In this document: positions 8,599 to 17,094 of the stretch, piece by piece
How the letters are laid out: every line of letters begins with the position of its first letter
Position numbering within the stretch: position 1 is the first letter of the stretch
Assembly: GCF_003284895.1 (NCBI RefSeq)
Contig: NZ_QMDV01000001.1
Location: 1,019,080-1,083,079, forward strand
Source: Pontibacter arcticus
Lineage (GTDB): Bacteria; Bacteroidota; Bacteroidia; Cytophagales; Hymenobacteraceae
Direction of reading: 5' to 3'
Length of the DNA stretch: 64,000 nucleotides
Position numbers and translations under genes: made by a program
Notes under the pieces: model-generated
What the model was told of the DNA's origin: nothing
What the model saw: only the letters and a program-made list of their open reading frames with translations
Database searches by the model: none

Positions 8599-8868
8599 AT
8601 GGCACACAAAAAAGGAGCTGGTAGTTCTAATAACGGCCGCGAGTCACACTCTAAACGACTTGGTGTTAAGATTTACGGTGGCCAGGATATTATCGCTGGT
8701 AACATCATTGTAAGACAAAGAGGCACTGCCCACCACCCAGGCAAAAACGTAGGTATCGGTAAAGACCATACTTTGTTCGCGTTAGTGGATGGCGTAGTAT
8801 CTTTCAAAAAAGGTATCAAGAACCGTTCGTTCGTTTCTGTATTACCTAAAGTAACTGCCGAAGCTTAA
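8599..8868 (+). CDS. rpmA: 50S ribosomal protein L27
   Basis: An 89-aa protein with the classic L27 start [24 protein letters not shown] and the [20 protein letters not shown] core. The N-terminus of L27 reaches toward the peptidyl-transferase centre. There is no N-terminal extension of the type cleaved in Firmicutes. It lies 67 bp after rplU in the same operon and is followed by a 19-bp-stem terminator. Confidence 0.98.
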   Translation: MAHKKGAGSSNNGRESHSKRLGVKIYGGQDIIAGNIIVRQRGTAHHPGKNVGIGKDHTLFALVDGVVSFKKGIKNRSFVSVLPKVTAEA

Positions 8869-8897
8869 TTGCAACAGGCCTGGCCGCGTAAGCAGCC

Positions 8898-8938
8898 AAA
8901 ACAGAAAAGGGATGCATTTTGCATCCCTTTTCTGTTTT
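8898..8938 (+). terminator. Terminator of rplU-rpmA
   Basis: A perfect 19-bp stem (8898-8916 with 8920-8938) has a 3-base loop; its top reads GGGATGCA/TGCATCCC. The 3' arm ends in TTTT. Confidence 0.9.
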
Positions 8939-9038
8939 AAAATAAAGTATAAAAATTTAGTATACAGTAACTTACCTTAAAAGGCTGCGTATACTAAACT
9001 ATAAAAGGTTAGAGAGTAAATCAATTAAACCTTTTTAG

Positions 9039-9065
9039 AAAAGGGATACAATTTGTATCCCTTTT
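9039..9065 (+). terminator. Second, sequence-related terminator hairpin
   Basis: AAAAGGGATACA (9039-9050) pairs with TGTATCCCTTTT (9054-9065), 100 bp after the rpmA terminator and resembling its upper stem (AAAAGGGATGCA). No gene is visible between them, so it is either a back-up terminator or the end of a short unrecognised RNA. Confidence 0.65.
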
Positions 9066-9167
9066 TGCATTTCCGCGAAGTATAAACACCACTTTAGAAA
9101 TTAGCACATACTCTTTCTGAAAGTATACTTTTTGGCAGCAGAATTTTATTTCCTGCTGCTTCCTGCG

Positions 9168-9175
9168 TAGCTTTG
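9168..9175 (+). promoter_or_regulatory. Probable -7 promoter element for the SAM riboswitch and metH
   Basis: TAGCTTTG matches TAnnTTTG exactly and would place the transcription start near 9182, where the riboswitch aptamer begins. No clear -33 TTG was found at the expected distance. Confidence 0.5.
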
Positions 9176-9180
9176 TAGCT

Positions 9181-9323
9181 TCTTATCAAGAAAGACTGAG
9201 GGACAGGGCCCTGTGATGTCTTAGCAACCATGGTAACGCTTGGTGCTAACTCCCTCCCGGTAACCATGCCCGGGAAAGATAAGACCGATGCTTTTCCTTT
9301 AGTTTAAGGTGTCTTTCTTGATA
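9181..9323 (+). promoter_or_regulatory. SAM-I (S-box) riboswitch controlling metH
   Basis: The aptamer spans 9181-9284. P1 pairs TCTTATC (9181-9187) with GATAAGA (9278-9284). The S-box landmarks ACTGAGGGA, GATGTCTTAGCAACC and the CCCGGTAACC...GGGAAAGATAAGA 3' part are present. A 13-base segment that includes the 5' strands of P1 and P2 (9184-9196) is perfectly complementary to 9311-9323, just before a T-run and metH, so two mutually exclusive folds are possible. S-box RNAs bind S-adenosylmethionine and normally switch methionine genes off when it is abundant. Confidence 0.93.
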
Positions 9324-9361
9324 ATTTTTTGCGTAGCATTTTATTAAAGAAGACACTGGCC

Positions 9362-12300
9362 ATGATCCACTCACATCCGATTTATACTTTATTACAGGAA
9401 CGCGTGCTTGTGCTTGATGGTGCGATGGGCACCATGATCCAGCGTTACCAGCTCCAGGAAGCCGACTTTCGTGGCGAGCGTTTCAAGGCTCATCCCTCCG
9501 ACCTGAAAGGCAACAACGACCTACTTTCCATTACCCGCCCGGATATCATCAAAACCATACATACCGAGTACCTGCAAGCTGGCGCCGATATCATTGAGAC
9601 CAATACGTTTAGCGGTACCAGCATCGCCATGGCAGATTATGGTCTGGAGCACATCGTGTATGAGCTGAACTATGCATCTGCCAAAATTGCGCGTGAGGCT
9701 GCAGATGATATGGAGGCCGAAGCCCCTTCGCATAAACGCTTTGTAGCTGGTGCCATTGGCCCAACGAACCGCACCGCTTCGCTGTCTCCGGATGTGAACA
9801 ACCCCGGCTACCGCGCTATTACTTTTGACCAATTGGTTGAAGCCTACTATGAGCAGGTGCGCGGTTTGGTAGAAGGCGGCTCTGACTTGCTGCTGGTTGA
9901 AACAGTATTTGATACGCTTAACTGTAAGGCTGCCCTTTTCGCGATACAGCAATTTGTGAACGATGGTGGCAAAGAACTGCCGGTCATGATCTCCGGAACT
10001 ATAACCGATGCCAGCGGCCGTACCTTATCGGGACAAACGGTAGAAGCATTCTATAACTCCATCTCGCATGCGCCTTTACTAAGTATAGGTTTTAACTGTG
10101 CTTTGGGCGCCCGTCAACTGAAAACGCATATCCAGGAGCTATCCCGTATTTCAGACTGTTACATTAGCGCTTACCCGAACGCTGGTTTGCCAAACGCATT
10201 TGGTGGCTACGATGAAACAGCCGAGCAAATGGGAGCTATAGTGGAAGAATACTTGAAAGAAGGGTTGGTAAATATATTGGGGGGTTGTTGTGGTACTACG
10301 CCCGTACACACCAAAGTAATTGCAGACTTAGTGCGAAAGTATAAACCACACGTTCCTACCCCGGTTGCTCCACTCCCACGCTACAGCGGCCTCGAGCCTC
10401 TCACCATTACCCCCGAAAGCTTGTTTGTAAATGTCGGCGAACGCACCAATGTGACCGGCTCTAAAATGTTTTCCCGCCTTATTGTAAACGGTCAGTTTGA
10501 AGAGGCCCTTGCTGTTGCCCGCCAACAGGTAGAAGGAGGCGCGCAGATCATCGACGTGAACATGGACGAAGGTATGCTTGACTCAGAACAGGCCATGACT
10601 AATTTCCTGAACCTGATCGCGTCTGAACCCGATATTTCTAAACTGCCGATCATGATCGACTCTTCGAAGTGGAGCGTGATCGAAGCTGGTTTGAAATGTG
10701 TGCAAGGCAAATCTATAGTTAACTCTATTTCACTTAAAGAAGGCGAAGAAGCTTTTAAAAAGCTTGCCCGCAAAGTGCGCCAGTATGGTGCCGCCGTGGT
10801 GGTGATGGCATTTGATGAGCAGGGACAGGCCGATACGTTGGAGCGTCGAAAAGAAATCTGTGAAAGATCTTACCGCATATTAGTGGATGAAGTGGGCTTT
10901 CCGCCGCAGGACATCATTTTTGACCCGAACATACTGGCCATTGCCACAGGTATAGAAGAGCATAACAATTATGCCGTAGACTTTATCGAGGTAGTAAAAT
11001 GGATAAAAGCCAACCTGCCGCATGCCTTGGTAAGTGGTGGCGTAAGTAACCTGTCGTTCTCGTTCAGGGGCAATGATATAGTGCGCGAAGCGATGCATAC
11101 CGTGTTTTTATACTATGCCGTGCAGGCAGGCATGGACATGGGTATTGTAAATGCCGGCATGCTGGGCGTGTACAGCGAAATACAACCCGGGCTGCGCGAC
11201 CTGATCGAAGATGTTATCTTTAACCGCTACCCCGACGCTACCGAAAAACTGGTAACCTACGCTGAAACTGTAAAGGGCAAAGGCAAAACCGCAACGACAG
11301 CTGATACAGCCTGGCGCGAGGCACCCGTAAAAGAACGCTTGGAGCATGCACTAGTGCGCGGTATAGTGGACTATATTGAAGAAGACACAGAAGAGGCGCG
11401 CCAGAAAGCAACTAAAACACTGGATGTAATAGAAGGGCCGCTGATGGCGGGTATGTCAGTAGTAGGTGATTTGTTTGGTGCCGGGAAGATGTTTCTGCCG
11501 CAAGTAGTGAAAAGCGCCCGCGTCATGAAAAAGTCGGTAGCGTACCTGTTGCCGTTCATGGAAGCAGAAAAGCTGGCAGGCGATACATCTAAATCTACAG
11601 CCGGAACGATACTGATGGCGACCGTGAAAGGCGACGTGCACGATATCGGGAAAAATATTGTGGGCGTGGTGCTGGCCTGCAACAACTACGAGGTGATAGA
11701 TCTGGGCGTGATGGTGCAGCTGGATAAAATCTTGTCCGAAGCTGAAGCGCACAAAGTAGACATTATTGGCCTGAGTGGTCTGATAACGCCGTCGCTGGAT
11801 GAAATGGTATACGTAGCACAGGAAATGGAACGCCGTGGCATGAAGATTCCATTGCTGATTGGCGGTGCTACCACTTCCAGAGTGCATACAGCTGTTAAAA
11901 TTGCGCCTCAATATAGCGGCCCGGTTGTGCACGTGCATGATGCCTCGAGGAGTGTAACCGTAGTCAGCAGCCTGTTAAGTAGCGAGCGTGAAAGCTATAT
12001 TGCCGAGATTAAAGCGGAGTATCAGAAACTGCGCGAAGACCACCTGAGCCGTAGCAAAGAGCGTGCGTTTGCAACAATAGCAGAAGCCCGCGCTAACAAG
12101 TATAAAATCGACTGGAACTCCACGCATCCAACCAAGCCAGGCTTTTTGGGCAACAAAGTATACACAAGCTATCCGCTGTCAGAGATCGTGCCTTATATCG
12201 ACTGGACGCCTTTCTTCCATGCATGGGAGCTAAAACGGCAGTACCCGAAAATATTAAGCGATCCGGAATTAGGCACGGAGGCAACCAAGCTTTTTAACGA

Positions 12301-13075
12301 TGCCCAGCAAATGCTGCAGGAGATCGTGGATCAGCAACTGCTCGAAGCGCGCGCTGTAGTGGGTTTCTACCCGGCTAATGTGAAAGCCGACGATACGATT
12401 GAAATATATACCGATGATGCACGTGAAAACGTGCTGACCGAATTTCATACCCTAAGGCAGCAAGGCAAGAAAGGCGGAAACGTGCCTAACATGGCTTTCT
12501 CAGATTTTGTGGCTCCAAAACAAACCGGTGTGCCCGATTATATTGGTGGCTTTGTGGTATCCGCTGGTTTTGGTATTGAAAAGCTTATTGAAAAGTATGA
12601 AGCCGAGCACGACGACTATAAAGCCATTATGGTGAAAGCGCTGGCCGACCGTTTAGCCGAAGCCTTTGCCGAACTGATGCATGCCAAAGTCAGAAAAGAA
12701 TTATGGGGCTATGCGCCGGAAGAAAATCTGACCAACGAAGACCTGATCAAAGAAAACTATAAAGGCATTCGCCCGGCACCAGGCTACCCGGGCTGCCCCG
12801 ACCATACCGAAAAAATAACGCTGTTTAATCTGCTGGATGCGGAAAGAACATCAGGTGTTATACTAACAGAAAACCTGGCCATGTACCCGACCGCAGCTGT
12901 GAGCGGTTTATACTTCTCGCACCCGGAATCTAGGTACTTTGGATTAGGTAAGATTGGAGAAGATCAGGTAACAGATATCGCACAGCGCAAAGGCATGACC
13001 AAAGAAGAACTGGAGCGTTGGTTATCGCCGAACCTGAACTATGAGCCGAAGCCGGTGGCGCAGCAGGCAGTGTAA
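9362..13075 (+). CDS. metH: Cobalamin-dependent methionine synthase
   Basis: About 1237 aa, the full-length multidomain enzyme that transfers a methyl group from methyltetrahydrofolate to homocysteine through cobalamin. Domains in order: homocysteine-binding ([12 protein letters not shown]; zinc cysteines in IGFNCALG and GGCCGTTP near residue 308), folate/pterin-binding ([13 protein letters not shown]), cobalamin cap and cobalamin-binding ([12 protein letters not shown], His760 as lower ligand) and the SAM activation domain ([29 protein letters not shown]). Start at ATG 9362 ([11 protein letters not shown]); the longer TTG frame at 9329 would overlap the riboswitch T-run. It is controlled by the SAM-I riboswitch upstream and followed by metF. 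Confidence 0.98.
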   Translation: MIHSHPIYTLLQERVLVLDGAMGTMIQRYQLQEADFRGERFKAHPSDLKGNNDLLSITRPDIIKTIHTEYLQAGADIIETNTFSGTSIAMADYGLEHIVYELNYASAKIAREAADDMEAEAPSHKRFVAGAIGPTNRTASLSPDVNNPGYRAITFDQLVEAYYEQVRGLVEGGSDLLLVETVFDTLNCKAALFAIQQFVNDGGKELPVMISGTITDASGRTLSGQTVEAFYNSISHAPLLSIGFNCALGARQLKTHIQELSRISDCYISAYPNAGLPNAFGGYDETAEQMGAIVEEYLKEGLVNILGGCCGTTPVHTKVIADLVRKYKPHVPTPVAPLPRYSGLEPLTITPESLFVNVGERTNVTGSKMFSRLIVNGQFEEALAVARQQVEGGAQIIDVNMDEGMLDSEQAMTNFLNLIASEPDISKLPIMIDSSKWSVIEAGLKCVQGKSIVNSISLKEGEEAFKKLARKVRQYGAAVVVMAFDEQGQADTLERRKEICERSYRILVDEVGFPPQDIIFDPNILAIATGIEEHNNYAVDFIEVVKWIKANLPHALVSGGVSNLSFSFRGNDIVREAMHTVFLYYAVQAGMDMGIVNAGMLGVYSEIQPGLRDLIEDVIFNRYPDATEKLVTYAETVKGKGKTATTADTAWREAPVKERLEHALVRGIVDYIEEDTEEARQKATKTLDVIEGPLMAGMSVVGDLFGAGKMFLPQVVKSARVMKKSVAYLLPFMEAEKLAGDTSKSTAGTILMATVKGDVHDIGKNIVGVVLACNNYEVIDLGVMVQLDKILSEAEAHKVDIIGLSGLITPSLDEMVYVAQEMERRGMKIPLLIGGATTSRVHTAVKIAPQYSGPVVHVHDASRSVTVVSSLLSSERESYIAEIKAEYQKLREDHLSRSKERAFATIAEARANKYKIDWNSTHPTKPGFLGNKVYTSYPLSEIVPYIDWTPFFHAWELKRQYPKILSDPELGTEATKLFNDAQQMLQEIVDQQLLEARAVVGFYPANVKADDTIEIYTDDARENVLTEFHTLRQQGKKGGNVPNMAFSDFVAPKQTGVPDYIGGFVVSAGFGIEKLIEKYEAEHDDYKAIMVKALADRLAEAFAELMHAKVRKELWGYAPEENLTNEDLIKENYKGIRPAPGYPGCPDHTEKITLFNLLDAERTSGVILTENLAMYPTAAVSGLYFSHPESRYFGLGKIGEDQVTDIAQRKGMTKEELERWLSPNLNYEPKPVAQQAV

Positions 13076-13132
13076 TTTACCTCACCCCAACCCTCTCCTA
13101 AGAACAAGAGAGGGAACTAATATTTTTTCTCT

Positions 13133-13210
13133 CTTGCTGGTGCGAGCTTGCAGCTCGTATCTTTTACACTCTAAATAACTTGGTACGAGCTACAAGCTCG
13201 CACCAGCAAG
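13133..13210. repeat. Inverted pair of REP-like hairpins between metH and metF
   Basis: Left arm 13133-13159 and right arm 13184-13210 are 27-base inverted copies with one mismatch. Each arm also folds on itself (GAGCTTGCAGCTC and GAGCTACAAGCTC). The outer CTTGCTGGTG is shared with the hairpin at 42458-42482. A looser outer pair, a CACCCCAACCCTCT-type sequence near 13079-13097 and its relative at 13292-13309, encloses it. Confidence 0.75.
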
Positions 13211-13363
13211 GGATACTTATATACAGCAAAGCTAGCATTCCCCGCCTTAGACTACCGAGAACGCGAGTTCGAAGGTAGCGAGCGTAGCTCTGAGGGGTTG
13301 GGGGTGGTTAGATCCGGTAGCATAACCATTTAGAAAGTAAACCACTTAACACTTTATCATACT

Positions 13364-14317
13364 TTGAAAATAACTGAACACATACAAAACGCGACCAGTA
13401 CCCTGTTTTCTTTTGAGATTCTGCCTCCGCTGAAAGGTGAAAACATGAAAGCCTTGTTCAGCAACATCGACCCGTTAATGGAGTTTAAGCCGCCGTTTAT
13501 CGATGTAACGTACCACCGCGAAGAGTATGTATACAAAACGCATGAAAACGGATTGCTCGAGAAACGTACCACCAGAAAGCGTCCGGGCACCGTCGGGATT
13601 TGTGCAGCCATCCAGAACCATTATAAAGTGGACACCGTGCCTCACCTGATCTGCGGTGGTTTTACAAAAGAGGAGACCGAAAACGCACTCATCGACCTGC
13701 ATTTCCTGGGGATCGATAATGTGCTGGCCTTGCGTGGCGATTGCGTGAAAAGTGAGCAACGGTTTATACCGGAAGCAGATGGCCACCATTATGCTTCCGA
13801 ACTGATTGGGCAGATCGTGGAAATGAACAACGGCAGCTACCTCGATAAAGAGCAGGTCTATAACAGCGGTACTGATTTTTGCATTGGTGTGGCTGGTTAC
13901 CCTGAAAAGCATTTTGAGGCGCCCAACCTGAAATCTGATTTGCGCTGGCTGAAAAAGAAAATAGAGATGGGCGCGGATTACATTGTAACGCAGATGTTTT
14001 TTGATAACCGGAAATACTTCGATTTTGTAAACCTGTGCCGATCCGAAGGTATAAATGTACCCATCATTCCGGGCCTGAAACCTTTTACCACTAAAACCCA
14101 GCTCAACGTACTGCCAAGCCTGTTCCATATCGAAATTCCGTATGACCTGGCTGATGCAGTAGAAAATTGCCGGGATAACAAAGCGGCTGCCCAAATTGGC
14201 GTAGAATGGGCCATTCAGCAATCAAAAGAACTGATAGCGTTTGGTGTGCCTTGCCTGCACTATTACTCCATGGGCAAATCAGAAACTGTTAGAAAAGTAG
14301 CAGAGCAATTATTCTAG
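13364..14317 (+). CDS. metF: Methylenetetrahydrofolate reductase
   Basis: A 317-aa FAD-dependent reductase that makes 5-methyltetrahydrofolate, the methyl donor for MetH. Family landmarks are FSFEILPPLKGENM at the N-terminus, VDTVPHLICGGFTKEETE, the ALRGDC loop, FCIGVAGYPEKH, the TQMFFDN segment and VPIIPGLKPF. The family-typical beginning (KITEHIQ) requires a TTG start at 13364; the first ATG is 27 codons in and would remove the first beta strand with the catalytic Glu of FSFEILPP. It lies 288 bp after metH in the same direction, so it may share the SAM-controlled transcript, but a repeat element fills the gap. Confidence 0.96.
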   Translation: MKITEHIQNATSTLFSFEILPPLKGENMKALFSNIDPLMEFKPPFIDVTYHREEYVYKTHENGLLEKRTTRKRPGTVGICAAIQNHYKVDTVPHLICGGFTKEETENALIDLHFLGIDNVLALRGDCVKSEQRFIPEADGHHYASELIGQIVEMNNGSYLDKEQVYNSGTDFCIGVAGYPEKHFEAPNLKSDLRWLKKKIEMGADYIVTQMFFDNRKYFDFVNLCRSEGINVPIIPGLKPFTTKTQLNVLPSLFHIEIPYDLADAVENCRDNKAAAQIGVEWAIQQSKELIAFGVPCLHYYSMGKSETVRKVAEQLF

Positions 14318-14349
14318 TAAACACGCATCTTACAAACAACTAATTTACC

Positions 14350-14375
14350 GAAGGCCGGGGCTAATGCTTCGGCTT
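14350..14375 (+). terminator. Weak terminator after metF
   Basis: GCCGGGG pairs with CTTCGGC (two G-T wobbles) around a 6-base loop and is followed by TTTTATTTTAT. Confidence 0.5.
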
Positions 14376-14429
14376 TTATTTTATACCTGCACCTGCTCCT
14401 GGCGTGTATTTGTTTCATGATGGCACAGC

Positions 14430-15206
14430 TTATAGGGCAGGATAAACCGGTGTTAACGGATAAAGGACAGGCTTGCTCGGGCTGGCATCCAGTTGTAAGC
14501 TAGTGATCTGTAAATTTAGCAAGTATAAACCATCCCGGATGTGATCGGGCACAAAAATAAGCTCGGTGATGGTAGCGCCGCAGCGGGTGTTTTTAGGATA
14601 TTGCCAGAACGTGTGGTGGCATAAAAGCTGACCTTCATCCAGTTCGCGGTCCACAGAGGGCAGGTCGAGTAATAAATGCTGTACACCTTTTTCAGCTAAA
14701 TACTGGCCAATAGCAGGCTCTAAGTAGGGCGGGTTAGTGCCGGAGTAATGGCGTGTCAGTTTATCGGCGGTGTTTGGGGTTGTCCGAAGTATAACAGCTT
14801 CCGTTTTTATACTTTGCAGCTGTGCTTTTACGTCTTCCAGCAACACAATTTCATCGCCGTTTTCATACTTCTGAGGTGTTACCGTTATCAGGTGGGCAAC
14901 AAACAAAAAACGTTTCAGGCAATTGTGGATGGTAGCATTTTCGTCGGCGGAGATGTGGCCGTAGCATTCGGTGTGGGTGCCGTTTCCGTGTGGGGTTAAG
15001 TGGATGCGCTTGTAATTGGTGCTACCGCCTTCTGCCACGCTGCCTACAAAATCACCTACCCGGATCACATCAAAAGTCGCAGGCTCGGCCCAGAAACACT
15101 CTGGTTGCGCATCGCCATCATGCAAGGGCATCGAAATATCGAGCGGTGAAAGCGGGTTAAACGTATAGGTTTGGTTGTGGTAGGTGATAGTGGCTTCGCT
15201 AATCAT
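14430..15206 (-). CDS. Cyclase / kynurenine-formamidase-like metal hydrolase
   Basis: A 258-aa protein of the cyclase family (PF04199), which includes arylformamidase KynB. The metal-binding signature HGNGTHTECYGH (about residues 73-84) is the H-x-G-T-H-x-(D/E) motif of the family. DISMPLHDGD at the N-terminus and HHTFWQYPKNTRCGATITEL at the C-terminus also fit. The family hydrolyses or cyclises small amide substrates; no kynurenine gene is nearby, so the substrate is undetermined. Located 25 bp downstream of a STAS/SEC14-like gene on the same strand and probably co-transcribed with it. An AAGTATAA inverted pair (14787-14814) lies within the reading frame. Confidence 0.8.
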   Translation of the reverse strand: MISEATITYHNQTYTFNPLSPLDISMPLHDGDAQPECFWAEPATFDVIRVGDFVGSVAEGGSTNYKRIHLTPHGNGTHTECYGHISADENATIHNCLKRFLFVAHLITVTPQKYENGDEIVLLEDVKAQLQSIKTEAVILRTTPNTADKLTRHYSGTNPPYLEPAIGQYLAEKGVQHLLLDLPSVDRELDEGQLLCHHTFWQYPKNTRCGATITELIFVPDHIRDGLYLLNLQITSLQLDASPSKPVLYPLTPVYPAL

Positions 15207-15231
15207 TTTTACGGCTTTAGGAACCGTTATT

Positions 15232-15651
15232 TTAGCCTTTTATATTCAGCCAAGCAAGGGCATCTACCTCTTTAGCGAAATTTTTGATGCTGTAAGAAAT
15301 CCTGCCGATAGACTCAGCGCGTGTAATAACAGACTCCAGAGCAAGCTTGTTGAAGAGGTTTTCAGGCATTACGCGCGCCAGTTGCTGTAAATTTGTGTCG
15401 GATAAGGCAGCATAAAAATGTGTGGAAAGCCACTCTTTTGATTCGGCACTCAGGCTTGTGAGCAGTTGTGCATTGCCCAGCACTTTCTCATATTTATTGC
15501 CAGCCAGAATATTTTTTAGCAACTGCGTGCCCTCTATTAACTCTTCTGTAGATGCGCCTCGTAACCACTCCGTCCGGACCAACCTGGCAACATGATCAGC
15601 TTCAATTTTAAGAAACTCAGTTGAGTGAACAGGTTCTAACTGTAACGCCAT
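15232..15651 (-). CDS. Small STAS/SEC14-like hypothetical protein
   Basis: A 139-aa protein without signal or membrane segment. It resembles the other two small proteins in this window (19342-19752 and 25371-25766) in size, in a central ...MPENLFNKLALES... strand region and in its ending with an acidic residue, Ala and a W-L pair (DALAWL). Such proteins are common, often multicopy, in Hymenobacteraceae and are usually labelled STAS/SEC14 (SpoIIAA-like); function is not known. It precedes the cyclase gene by 25 bp on the same strand. The match to the family is from general pattern and is the weakest of the three. Confidence 0.6.
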   Translation of the reverse strand: MALQLEPVHSTEFLKIEADHVARLVRTEWLRGASTEELIEGTQLLKNILAGNKYEKVLGNAQLLTSLSAESKEWLSTHFYAALSDTNLQQLARVMPENLFNKLALESVITRAESIGRISYSIKNFAKEVDALAWLNIKG

Positions 15652-15772
15652 CTGCTTATAAGTTATACTTTATAATTAACCTGTTAATACCTCAGCAAAG
15701 CTAAAAAAATAAATGTGTATCTATATACTACTATTCAGAAATTTTGAAAGATAAACTATTGACAAATAGGCC

Positions 15773-16900
15773 TTACTCAGCTAGCAAGTCTAGTGTAATC
15801 TGGTCGGCTAAAAGCTTGCCTTTGTCTGTTAAGCGAAGTATACTTCCGGTAAGTATGGCCAGTTCTTTTTGTTGTAAATCCTGTAAATAAGCAGCGTGTT
15901 TCAGCCTGATGTCATACTTGTATTCCAGTTCTACTTTAAGCAGGTCGCAGCCCCAGCTGGTGCGCAGGGTGGTCAGCAGATAATCGTTGGCCTGGTCGGC
16001 TAGAGTAAGTTCTTCGAGCTCGAAAGGTACCAGGTTTTGCGCCAGGGCATCGGTATACTTTCTGTTGTGCGCCACATTATACTGCCGCGAGTGCCTGTTA
16101 AAAGAGTGTGCGCTGGGCCCGACGCCTAAATAATGCACCCCGCGCCAGTAATTGCTGTTATGCCCCGACTCGTAGCCTGGCTGGCAAAAGTTAGAAATCT
16201 CGTATTGGGTAAAGTTATGCAGCCGCATTTGCTGGAGCAGCATTTCGAACTGTTCGGCTGTAAAATCATCTTCGGCGGGCTTAAACGTGCCTTTCTTGCT
16301 CCAGCGGCCCAGCGCCGTGTCAGGCTCTATGGTAAGGCCGTAACACGAAACATGCTGCACACCCAGCTCAAAAAGTATAGCCATATCCTGTTGCCAGATG
16401 CTGTGGTCAGGGGCCGGAATGCCATACATCAGATCAACGGAAATATTATCGAAACCAGCTTCCTGCGCGTTTTTAACGGATTTTATACTTTCGTCGGCGG
16501 TATGGGCGCGGTTCATCAGGCGTAGGTGCGGCTCGTGGAAAGATTGCAAACCGATGCTCAGCCTGTTGATGCCTGCAGCCCGCAACTCCCGTAGTTTTTC
16601 TTTGGATAGGTCGTCCGGGTTAGCCTCCAGGGTTATTTCGGCATCCTCCGAAACTATAAATAGCTTCCTGATTGTTGCCAGCAGCAGTTGCAACTCCTCC
16701 TGCGAAAGCAGCGAGGGTGTGCCTCCGCCGAAATAAATGGTTTGTACTGGCTGGCCCTGCAGGTAGTTTTGCCGGAGTTCCAGTTCATGCGCAATGGCCT
16801 GTACAGTCTGGGTTTTGTGACCCATAGAGGTACTGAAATGGAAATCGCAGTAATGGCAGGCTTTTTTGCAGAAAGGTATATGAAGGTAAATTCCGGGCAA
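15773..16900 (-). CDS. hemW: HemW-type radical SAM protein (coproporphyrinogen III oxidase-like)
   Basis: A 375-aa radical SAM enzyme. The 4Fe-4S cysteines are Cys11, Cys15 and Cys18 in IPFCKKACHYCDFHFS, followed by YFGGGTPS, ITLEANPDD, GINRLSIGLQSF and VDLMYGIP, the standard HemW/HemN order. The short length and the CxxxCxxC without the extra HemN cysteine favour HemW, a heme chaperone, over true oxygen-independent coproporphyrinogen oxidase. The start must be the TTG at 16900 (read as MPGIYLHIPFC), because an in-frame stop lies two codons upstream. Confidence 0.93.
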   Translation of the reverse strand: MPGIYLHIPFCKKACHYCDFHFSTSMGHKTQTVQAIAHELELRQNYLQGQPVQTIYFGGGTPSLLSQEELQLLLATIRKLFIVSEDAEITLEANPDDLSKEKLRELRAAGINRLSIGLQSFHEPHLRLMNRAHTADESIKSVKNAQEAGFDNISVDLMYGIPAPDHSIWQQDMAILFELGVQHVSCYGLTIEPDTALGRWSKKGTFKPAEDDFTAEQFEMLLQQMRLHNFTQYEISNFCQPGYESGHNSNYWRGVHYLGVGPSAHSFNRHSRQYNVAHNRKYTDALAQNLVPFELEELTLADQANDYLLTTLRTSWGCDLLKVELEYKYDIRLKHAAYLQDLQQKELAILTGSILRLTDKGKLLADQITLDLLAE

Positions 16901-17094
16901 GAGTTAGTGTGTTAATTGGTTAATGTGGTAATGTGCTACTGAATGAATGTATAAAACAGGTTAATTGTTCAATGGAAACTTGCAAAGCGCCACTTACTTG
17001 TTGATAGCTGTCGTTTTGTACCTAATTTTGATTAAAATTATACCTGTTACTGGTTTCATTAAATAATTAACGCATCAGCACATTACTTTCACAA

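Noticed and set aside
13475..14221. 248-codon minus-strand frame
   Set aside because: Antisense shadow of metF, which is unmistakable.
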